Positions 5,432-10,414 of a stretch of DNA of 10,414 nt are shown here, one piece after another. The stretch's first letter is position 1. Every line of letters starts with the position of its first letter. Both the position numbers and the translations under genes were made by a program. This DNA comes from DASRJX01 sp035649235 (lineage in GTDB: Bacteria > Acidobacteriota > Polarisedimenticolia > Gp22-AA2): assembly GCA_035649235.1 (NCBI GenBank), contig DASRJX010000021.1, positions 1-10,414 of the forward strand, given 5' to 3'. Below the pieces are notes generated by a model, which did not search any database, had not been told where the DNA came from, and saw only the letters and a list, made by a program, of their open reading frames with translations.

Positions 5432-6856
5432 ATGAAGAACATCATTCGATGTGCCGTCGTCGTCGCGATTCTCGTCCCCTTCCCGCCTACAGGCCCAAGC
5501 CTCGCCAAGGAGGAGTCACCACTGCCAAAGGACCTGCCGTCCTATGGCGCCGACCGGCCGATCCCCATCCCGCAGGTCACCGAGAAGACGCTGCCCAACG
5601 GGCTCGTCGTCTGGATCGTGCAGCGTCCGGGGTTTCCCAAGGTCGTCGCCCTGGTGACCGCGCGCGGCGGGACCGCCGCGGATCCGAAGGGCATGGATGG
5701 TCTGGCCAACGTCCTTGCCGACGCCATGAGAGAGGGGACCGCCACGCGGACGTCGCGCCAGATCGCCGAGGAGCTGCAGGCAATCGGCGGCGACATCGAG
5801 ACGGCGGCCGGCGAGGACGCCTTGACGGTCGGCGTCGAGGGACTTGCGAGCGGCACGGCGAAGATCCTGAACGTCGTCGCGGACGTGGTCCGCAACGCGT
5901 CCTTCCCGGCCGAGGAGGTGGACCTCGTCAAGACCAACAACCTCCAGGGACTGCAGGCCTCGGAGGCTGCCCCCGAGTTCCCCGTGCGCAAGGCGTTCGC
6001 GGCGACCGTGTTCGGCGACCATCCGTACCGCGTCGTGTACCCGACCGAGGAGGCCATTCAGAAGGTCACGCCGGCTCTCCTCAAGTCGGAGCACGCGCGC
6101 CGCTTCCGGCCCGATCGCTCCCTGCTGGTCGTCGTCGGCGCGGTCGACGCTGCCACGACGGGCCGCATCATCGAAAAGGAATTCGGCGCGTGGAAGGCCA
6201 CGGGTGATCCGATCGCCGCGACGCCGGCGACGCCGGCCGCGGGGCAGCGCCGCATCCTGCTCGTGGATCGTCCGGGCGCCGTGCAGTCCGAGATGCGCGT
6301 CGGTCGGCCCACGGTGAAGGCGACCGATCCCGACTACTACGCGCTGCTCGTGACCAACGCCATGTTCGGCGGCGCCTTCACCAGCCGCCTCACGGAGAAC
6401 ATCCGGGAGGACAAGGGCTACACTTACTCGCCCGGCTCGACCGCCCAGACCCTCGAGCAAGGCGGCCTGCTGTCGGTGCGGGCGGCCGTCCGCAACGAGG
6501 TGACGGCCGCGACGCTTCTCGAGATCTTCTACGAGCTCGATCGCGTGGGCGCGACGCTGCCGACGGACGAGGAGCTGGGGCGCGCCAAGCGCTACCTGAG
6601 CGGGCTGTTCCTGCTGCGCAACGAGGTCAACAGCAGCCTGGCGCGGACGCTGTCGTCGAACTGGGTCCGAGGGCTGCCCCTGAAGGCCCTCTCCGAGTAT
6701 GTGCCCAAGGTCAACGAGGTCACCGCCGAGCAGACGCGGGAGGTCGGGCGCAAGTACATGACCTCGCGCACCCAGACGGTCGTGATCGGGGGCGACGCCA
6801 AGAGCGTCGGCCCGGCCATCGAGGCCTTCGGCCCGATCACCTCGGTGGCTCCGTAG
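5432..6856 (+). CDS. M16 family peptidase, non-catalytic partner subunit
   Basis: This 474-residue M16-fold protein is probably exported (signal peptide about 1-25, MKNIIRCAVVVAILVPF). The segment that aligns with the partner's zinc motif reads GLANVLADAMREGT: the three motif residues are replaced by Asn93, Ala96 and Asp97, so it cannot bind zinc in the usual way. It does keep the C-domain motif SRLTENIREDKGYTYS with Arg325 and Tyr332, the pair that positions substrate in this family. With the upstream subunit lacking Arg/Tyr and carrying zinc, the two genes look like a heterodimer with one composite active site, as known for bacterial M16B pairs such as Sph2681/Sph2682 of Sphingomonas. The genes are 11 bases apart and share a message. 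The start could instead be GTG 5417, adding five residues. A stem-loop covers its stop. Confidence 0.93.
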   Translation: MKNIIRCAVVVAILVPFPPTGPSLAKEESPLPKDLPSYGADRPIPIPQVTEKTLPNGLVVWIVQRPGFPKVVALVTARGGTAADPKGMDGLANVLADAMREGTATRTSRQIAEELQAIGGDIETAAGEDALTVGVEGLASGTAKILNVVADVVRNASFPAEEVDLVKTNNLQGLQASEAAPEFPVRKAFAATVFGDHPYRVVYPTEEAIQKVTPALLKSEHARRFRPDRSLLVVVGAVDAATTGRIIEKEFGAWKATGDPIAATPATPAAGQRRILLVDRPGAVQSEMRVGRPTVKATDPDYYALLVTNAMFGGAFTSRLTENIREDKGYTYSPGSTAQTLEQGGLLSVRAAVRNEVTAATLLEIFYELDRVGATLPTDEELGRAKRYLSGLFLLRNEVNSSLARTLSSNWVRGLPLKALSEYVPKVNEVTAEQTREVGRKYMTSRTQTVVIGGDAKSVGPAIEAFGPITSVAP

Positions 6857-6874
6857 CGGGACTCAGCGCCGGAG
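6849..6874. terminator. Shared stem-loop between convergent genes
   Basis: CTCCG (6849-6853) pairs with CGGAG (6870-6874), and GCG (6856-6858) with CGC (6867-6869), leaving a TA bulge and an eight-base loop. It spans both stop codons: the M16 TAG (6854-6856) and the SGNH hydrolase TGA on the other strand (6863-6865). It could act in both directions. There are no T-runs on either side. Confidence 0.4.
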
Positions 6875-8113
6875 GGTGAACTGCAGGATTTGGGCCGCGA
6901 TCCACGCGTTGCCCTGCTCGCAGAAGTGGCTGTCGTAGGGGCATTGAAGATCGCGGGGCGGGGCTCCATTCCGCTCCAGACCCTTGGTCAGGTCGAGGTA
7001 CCCGTCCAGCGTCCGGTCCCGGACCATCGCCTCGAACGCATCCACGCTGGGCGCCAGACGGCCGGCGGAGCGGCTCCGGTTCACCGACCAGTCCGGGAAG
7101 TGGACCACGGTGAGGCGCTCCAGGCCTCGAATCGTGCGGAGCCGGCCGAGCAGGAAGCGGAGCTGGTCATCGAAATAGGAGGCGCATCGAGCCCGAACGG
7201 CTCCCGCGTCCGTATAGGCGAGGCTGAACTCGTCGCTCCACGTTGCCCTGTCCGGGCCGCTGATCATCTGGGAGGGATCGATGCTCTCGACCGCGTGGTC
7301 CTGAACGGCGTGCCGGATGAATCCGATCGCCCGGGGGAGGTAGAGCCAGTCGGAGACCAGACGCCGGCCTGAGTCGAGAGGGCGCTCCGGGCGCTGGAAC
7401 GATCCGTTCTGGATCCTCGGCCGGCACTCCTCATCGAGCAGGACGAACCCGAAGCCGTCCTCCGGGTACTCCGGCACGGGATAGTTCCACGGCACGAACT
7501 CGGACTGCTCCCCCGGCCGCCAGTAGACCCCCTTGCCGAACCGGCGGCCGGCCTGCCGGAGCACGCTGTTGTCCCAGACATCGTTGTCCGTGAACATGTA
7601 GATGATCTCGGCCGGCGGTATCCGGCCGGCGATCTGCAGCGCCTTCGCCACCGACTGGTCCGTTCCATACCCGCGCACGCCCAGGTTGACGACGTTGACC
7701 CTCCATCCCTGCGCCCGCAGGCGCCGCTCCAGGAGGGCGGGCACGGTCTCGTCGTCGTCGACTTCCAGAGAGGCGGTCGTGCTGTCCCCGAGGAAGAAGA
7801 TGTTGCGATGACCGTCGATGAAGGTCCCGGCGGCCGAGTTCTGCCGGTTCCCCAGCGAGTCGAAGTGCACCTCCCCGTCGAAGGCGCCGTTGGTGAAGGT
7901 TCCGGAAGCGTTGGGAATGTGCGACCACCCCAGGGCCTCGTCGCGCTGCCAGAACTCGCTTTCCGACGAGCGCTCGGCGTTCGCGGGCGGCTTCCCCAGC
8001 ATCGGCTCGAACAGGAGGCGCAAGGAGCCCTCCGCCAGGACCAGGGTGACCGAACCGACGAGGAGGATCGGGAGCAGGCAGCCTCGAAATCCGCGGGCCC
8101 TCGGAACGCTCAT
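6863..8113 (-). CDS. Membrane-anchored SGNH/GDSL-type hydrolase
   Basis: This 416-residue protein resembles SGNH hydrolases, which cleave or transfer ester groups such as acetyl or acyl on sugars and lipids. It has a short basic N-terminus and one hydrophobic segment (about 11-28), either a membrane anchor or an uncleaved signal, placing the rest in the periplasm. Blocks are visible in order: FFLGDSTTAS with nucleophile Ser111 (GDS 109-111), NLGVRGYGTDQS with a block II glycine (143-154), FTDNDVWDN with a block III Asn (about 177), and YDSHFCEQGNAWIA with Asp394 and His396 completing the triad. Here Asp and His are one residue apart, as in AlgX/DHHW-like relatives, whereas classical DxxH has two. 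Polysaccharide de-acetylation or acetylation is a guess; no neighbour supports a pathway. ATG 8113 is chosen because it puts the hydrophobic segment near the N-terminus; a TTG at 8152 is the alternative. No clear ribosome site is visible. Confidence 0.8.
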   Translation of the reverse strand: MSVPRARGFRGCLLPILLVGSVTLVLAEGSLRLLFEPMLGKPPANAERSSESEFWQRDEALGWSHIPNASGTFTNGAFDGEVHFDSLGNRQNSAAGTFIDGHRNIFFLGDSTTASLEVDDDETVPALLERRLRAQGWRVNVVNLGVRGYGTDQSVAKALQIAGRIPPAEIIYMFTDNDVWDNSVLRQAGRRFGKGVYWRPGEQSEFVPWNYPVPEYPEDGFGFVLLDEECRPRIQNGSFQRPERPLDSGRRLVSDWLYLPRAIGFIRHAVQDHAVESIDPSQMISGPDRATWSDEFSLAYTDAGAVRARCASYFDDQLRFLLGRLRTIRGLERLTVVHFPDWSVNRSRSAGRLAPSVDAFEAMVRDRTLDGYLDLTKGLERNGAPPRDLQCPYDSHFCEQGNAWIAAQILQFTLRR

Positions 8114-8250
8114 GCCACGGCATAAGGTGGTGGCCCCGGGGCGCCAAATCAAGCGCCCGGGCCGGATCCAGCCGCCGCGAGGGCCGTCATTTGTCCCGCG
8201 GCCCGGGCGGTGCTAGGGTGGCTCGCACTCACACCCTGAGGAGGTGCCCC
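8114..8250. other. Divergent intergenic region
   Basis: These 137 bases separate the minus-strand SGNH gene from the plus-strand secreted protein. They contain the plus promoter described separately, GC-rich palindromic runs (for example GCCCCGGGGC near 8143-8152), and the ribosome site GAGGAGGT at 8238-8245. On the minus strand I see only a poor promoter candidate: TTGATT and TTATGC with an over-long 21-base spacer. Confidence 0.5.
8191..8219 (+). promoter_or_regulatory. Sigma-70-like extended -10 promoter
   Basis: TTGTCC at 8191-8196 and TAGGGT at 8214-8219 are separated by exactly 17 bases, and TG at 8211-8212 one base ahead of the hexamer makes an extended -10. Transcription would start near 8226, giving a leader of about 25 bases that contains the GAGGAGGT ribosome site. 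This is the best promoter match in the window. Confidence 0.5.
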
Positions 8251-8820
8251 ATGAAGAAGGTGCTGCTGTCCGCACTCGTGCTGTCCGCCGCGGCGAGCGC
8301 GGCGCTGGCGCACGGAACACATCACTCGAGGACGAGCCCGTTGGAGAGCCAGGGGCCCCCGGCCTTTCTGGCGTTCGACACAATGTACGCGGTCGAAGGC
8401 CCGCTCCTCGGGGAGGCCAACGCGATCCGAGGAGAGATCGGCGACGAGGCCCCCTGGACCATCAGCCACTTCATCAAGGGCCGGCTCGACAAGAACGGCC
8501 GCCTGATGATCGTCGTCCGCGGCCTCGTCTTCGCCGACGACCCGCTGGTGGACCCGGCGCTCGTAGGAAAGAACGACGAGGCGAACTTCCGGGGCGTCGT
8601 GAGCTGTCTCACCGAGGACGCTTCCGAGGCCATCGTGACCGAGAACGTGACCACGGACGGGTTCCGGGCGACCGAGGACGGCGACTCGCTTATCGATCAG
8701 ACGCTCGTCCTGCCGAACCCCTGTATCGCGCCGATCGTCTTCGTGATCGCGGGCTCCGAGGACAAGTGGTTCGCGGTCACCGGGTTCGAGTCGGAGTCCG
8801 GATCGGAAGAGCGGCGCTGA
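8251..8820 (+). CDS. Small secreted protein of unknown function
   Basis: This 189-residue protein has a textbook signal peptide (MKKVLLSALVLSAAASAALA) with likely cleavage after ALA at 20, so the mature chain would begin HGTHH. The body is beta-rich, with recognisable stretches HFIKGRLDKNGRLMIVVRGL, NDEANFRGVVSCLTED, ENVTTDGFRATEDGD and LPNPCIAPIVFVIAGSEDKW. Cys119 and Cys158 are the only cysteines and could form a disulfide in the periplasm or outside the cell. Similar secreted proteins without an assigned role occur in acidobacterial and related genomes as far as I recall, but I cannot name a family. The start at ATG 8251 is fixed by GAGGAGGT five bases upstream. It is transcribed alone from the promoter at 8191-8219 and converges with the beta-helix gene, three bases away. 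Confidence 0.85.
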   Translation: MKKVLLSALVLSAAASAALAHGTHHSRTSPLESQGPPAFLAFDTMYAVEGPLLGEANAIRGEIGDEAPWTISHFIKGRLDKNGRLMIVVRGLVFADDPLVDPALVGKNDEANFRGVVSCLTEDASEAIVTENVTTDGFRATEDGDSLIDQTLVLPNPCIAPIVFVIAGSEDKWFAVTGFESESGSEERR

Positions 8821-8839
8821 GGATCAGGGTCCTCCGATC
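8801..8839. terminator. Shared stem-loop between convergent genes
   Basis: GATCGGA (8801-8807) is the exact complement of TCCGATC (8833-8839). Inside, CTGA (8817-8820) pairs with TCAG (8824-8827) around GGA. The inner stem is formed by the two stop codons themselves, TGA 8818-8820 on plus and TCA 8824-8826 on minus. No T-run is present, so bidirectional termination is possible but unproven. Confidence 0.4.
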
Positions 8840-9969
8840 ACCGTGGCGGTGAACCCGCCATCCTCGAGGATCTCCACGGGAGGCCCCGACAGACCGGAGA
8901 AGGTGACCTTCTTCAGGACGACGGTCATGTCCACGAGCACGGCCGTCACCCAGAGACCGCCGCCGCCGCCGCTGATCTCGCCTCCTTCGATGGTGAACGA
9001 TCCATCGTCCACGCCCACGAGGGCCATGCCGAAATAGTCGTTGTCGCGCATCACGTTGTGCGCGATCGCGTCGGATTCCGAGAGGAAGAGTCCGATCTGG
9101 TTCCCGACCAGGAGGTTGTGCGCGATCACGGTTCCCGGCCCGCTGCCTCCGGCCCCGATGCCGGCCTCCTGGAACTGGGTGAAGAAGTCGGGCCCGCAGA
9201 CCTCCGGCATGCCGTCCGGGCAGATGTTCCCGCTGACGGTGTTGTGGACCACCGTGCCGACGGCGCCGGCCACCAGCTCGATCCCGGTCGTCGGCACGCC
9301 GCCCGCATGTCCCGGTCCCGCGACCGTGTTGCGGGTGATGTCCGCCCACGATCCGGTGCCGAGGACGATGATGCCCGTCGCCTGAAACCCGGTGACCTCC
9401 GAGTGATGGATGCTCAGACTGGCGGGCTGGCTGCCCGGCGTGAACGAGCCCACGGAGATGGCCGTGCCGCTCCTGGGACAGGGCGCCATGGGCGTGTTCT
9501 GGATATCCCGCACCGCCCCGAATCCGAAGTCGAGGTGTGACCCCGGGTGCACGCGGACGCCCCATCGCAGGACGTCGGCCGCGCCGCAGGCGGCGGCGCC
9601 GGGCCCGCTCACGGTCAGCCCCGACAGCGAAACCTCCGCCCCGCCGTAGACCTCGACGATCGCCGGAGAGCCGAGCGGGCCCGGAACGAGCGACGCGGGC
9701 GCGCGGATGACCGTAACGTCCATCCCGGCCCCGACGAGGGACAGGTTCTTCGTGATCGTGACCTGCTCCGTGTAGGTGCCCGCCAGCACCGTCACCGTGG
9801 CCCCGGGCTTCGCGGCATCGATGGCGGACTGGATCGTCGGGAAGTCGTTCGGGACCACCAGTGTCGGCGGTCCGGGGCTGCCGGGCGCGGCGGACGCCCC
9901 GTACGATACGGCGGACAACAGGATTGCGAGCATGGCCATTGCGGCCGGTTTCGATGCGGCGTGGTCCAT
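8824..9969 (-). CDS. Secreted right-handed parallel beta-helix protein
   Basis: This 381-residue protein has a signal peptide (hydrophobic core about 9-24, cleavage after ASA near 27). The opening NDFPTIQSAIDAAKPGATVT, then VLAGTYTEQVTITKNLSLVG, is the standard first turn of pectate-lyase-like beta helices. Further turns follow as PbH1-like repeats: LSIHHSEVTGFQATGIIVLG, WADITRNTVAGPG, TVVHNTVSGN, TVIAHNLLVGNQIGLFL and DAIAHNVMRDNDYFGMAL. Such proteins bind or cleave polysaccharides or serve as surface scaffolds; no catalytic lyase residues can be assigned, so an enzymatic role is not claimed. Four cysteines (128, 164, 250, 258) could form disulfides. It starts at ATG 9969, with GGGGAGGG five bases upstream on the minus strand. 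It is convergent with the secreted protein at 8251 and divergent from the kinase. Confidence 0.87.
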   Translation of the reverse strand: MDHAASKPAAMAMLAILLSAVSYGASAAPGSPGPPTLVVPNDFPTIQSAIDAAKPGATVTVLAGTYTEQVTITKNLSLVGAGMDVTVIRAPASLVPGPLGSPAIVEVYGGAEVSLSGLTVSGPGAAACGAADVLRWGVRVHPGSHLDFGFGAVRDIQNTPMAPCPRSGTAISVGSFTPGSQPASLSIHHSEVTGFQATGIIVLGTGSWADITRNTVAGPGHAGGVPTTGIELVAGAVGTVVHNTVSGNICPDGMPEVCGPDFFTQFQEAGIGAGGSGPGTVIAHNLLVGNQIGLFLSESDAIAHNVMRDNDYFGMALVGVDDGSFTIEGGEISGGGGGLWVTAVLVDMTVVLKKVTFSGLSGPPVEILEDGGFTATVIGGP

Positions 9970-9973
9970 GTGA

Positions 9974-9981
9974 CCCTCCCC
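9974..9981 (-). promoter_or_regulatory. Ribosome-binding site of the beta-helix gene
   Basis: On the minus strand GGGGAGGG precedes the ATG (9969-9967) by four to five bases. It supports the first Met over the internal Met11 and Met13, which would shorten the signal peptide. Confidence 0.65.
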
Positions 9982-10064
9982 AGGACAATCGAGCTCCCTG
10001 CTTTCCTTAACGCAATCGCCGGGGGACCTGCGACACGAAGATCACCTCCGGCCGCCTCACAGCA

Positions 10065-10095
10065 TTGACGGACCCGACCTCGTCGGGCGTAACAT
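10065..10095 (+). promoter_or_regulatory. Possible kinase promoter with internal inverted repeat
   Basis: TTGACG (10065-10070, five of six -35 bases) and TAACAT (10090-10095) are 19 bases apart, slightly longer than ideal. Between them CCCGAC (10073-10078) and GTCGGG (10082-10087) form a perfect inverted repeat around CTC, a plausible operator position. If used, the start of transcription would fall near 10102, favouring ATG 10112 over ATG 10094 as the kinase start. The rest of the 9970-10093 gap shows only the minus-strand ribosome site. Confidence 0.35.
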
Positions 10096-10414
10096 GCGTC
10101 TCCTATCGCCGATGACCCGTCTCCCGGACTCCGGACGCTGGGCCAGGATCGCCCCCATCCTCGAGCAGGCGCTCGATCTCGGACCGCGGGAGCGCACAGC
10201 GCTCCTCGATCGCGCCTGCGCGGGCGATCCGGCGCTGCGGGCGGAGATCGAGGCACTCCTGCGGGCCGACGCCGAGGCCGGCTCCTTCCTCGATGCCCCG
10301 GTCGATCTCGCGAAGCTCCTCCCCGCGCCAGACGCGGCCGCCGCCGGACCCGGGACGGGTGCGGGCGCAGGCGTCGCGATGGCCGGCAGGACGATCGGCC
10401 CCTACCGCGTGGTG
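10094..10414 (+). CDS. Serine/threonine protein kinase, N-terminal part
   Basis: The first 107 residues of a protein cut by the window end. Residues about 15-70 form the helical preamble common before kinase domains in Acidobacteriota and relatives (RWARIAPILEQALDLGPRER, then LLDRACAGDPALRAEIEALL, then FLDAP). A low-complexity Ala/Gly linker follows (about 77-96), then AGRTIGPYRVV, which is the first strand of a PknB-type kinase domain just before the glycine-rich loop. The catalytic part lies outside the window, so activity cannot be judged. In this family the C-terminus often carries a membrane segment and sensor repeats such as TPR or WD40. ATG 10094 is taken here; ATG 10112 (Met7) matches usual family starts better and fits the possible promoter. 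Neither has a clear ribosome site. It is divergent from the beta-helix gene. Confidence 0.85.
   Translation, partial: MRLLSPMTRLPDSGRWARIAPILEQALDLGPRERTALLDRACAGDPALRAEIEALLRADAEAGSFLDAPVDLAKLLPAPDAAAAGPGTGAGAGVAMAGRTIGPYRVV

Noticed and set aside
8140..8155. GC-only palindrome near 8143-8152 as a regulatory site
   Set aside because: Short G/C palindromes are frequent at this base composition, and it is not aligned with a convincing promoter.
8824..9969. Naming the beta-helix protein a pectate lyase or other specific enzyme
   Set aside because: Only the fold is supported; no catalytic signature could be placed.
8777..9988. A 403-codon minus-strand frame overlapping the beta-helix gene
   Set aside because: The product is an Arg/Gly/His-rich shadow; the overlapping frame from 9969 has a signal peptide, ribosome site and beta-helix repeats.

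Overview
The window is GC-rich DNA (roughly two-thirds or more G+C by eye, strong G/C at third codon positions) from a didermic bacterium. A lipobox carbonic anhydrase, DUF3300 and DUF2950 proteins, secreted M16 peptidases and the start of a serine/threonine kinase with the 'LDRACAGDPALRAEIEALL' type of N-terminal preamble together suggest Acidobacteriota or a similar soil/sediment phylum. That placement is inference from gene style, not a phylogenetic result.

Layout. Positions 1-132 hold the 3' end of an unidentified gene. Positions about 194-1304 hold a tightly packed, probably translationally coupled set: a short frame without a good start, a 64-residue unknown protein, and an alpha-carbonic anhydrase lipoprotein, joined by ATGA and TTGA overlaps. 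A DUF3300 gene (1379-2830) and a DUF2950 gene (2835-3836) follow as a two-gene unit and end in a strong nested stem-loop. After 156 bases comes a pair of M16-family peptidase subunits (3993-5420 and 5432-6856). The first carries the HxxEH zinc site, and the second has lost it but keeps the Arg/Tyr pair that the first lacks. Then come a minus-strand membrane-anchored SGNH hydrolase (6863-8113), a plus-strand small secreted protein of unknown function (8251-8820) with a recognisable extended -10 promoter, a minus-strand secreted parallel beta-helix protein (8824-9969), and the first 107 codons of a plus-strand PknB-type kinase (10094 to the window end).

The right half alternates strands: convergent ends are only 3-6 bases apart and share stem-loops, and divergent starts are separated by 124-137 bases. 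All seven large complete products carry an export signal (lipobox, signal peptide or N-terminal membrane anchor), so the window is mostly an envelope/periplasm neighbourhood. I see no mobile element, CRISPR array, tRNA, rRNA or phage gene, and no clear evidence of a new multi-gene system. The most informative points are the split active site of the M16 pair, the coupled micro-genes ahead of the carbonic anhydrase, and the hairpin architecture at gene ends.
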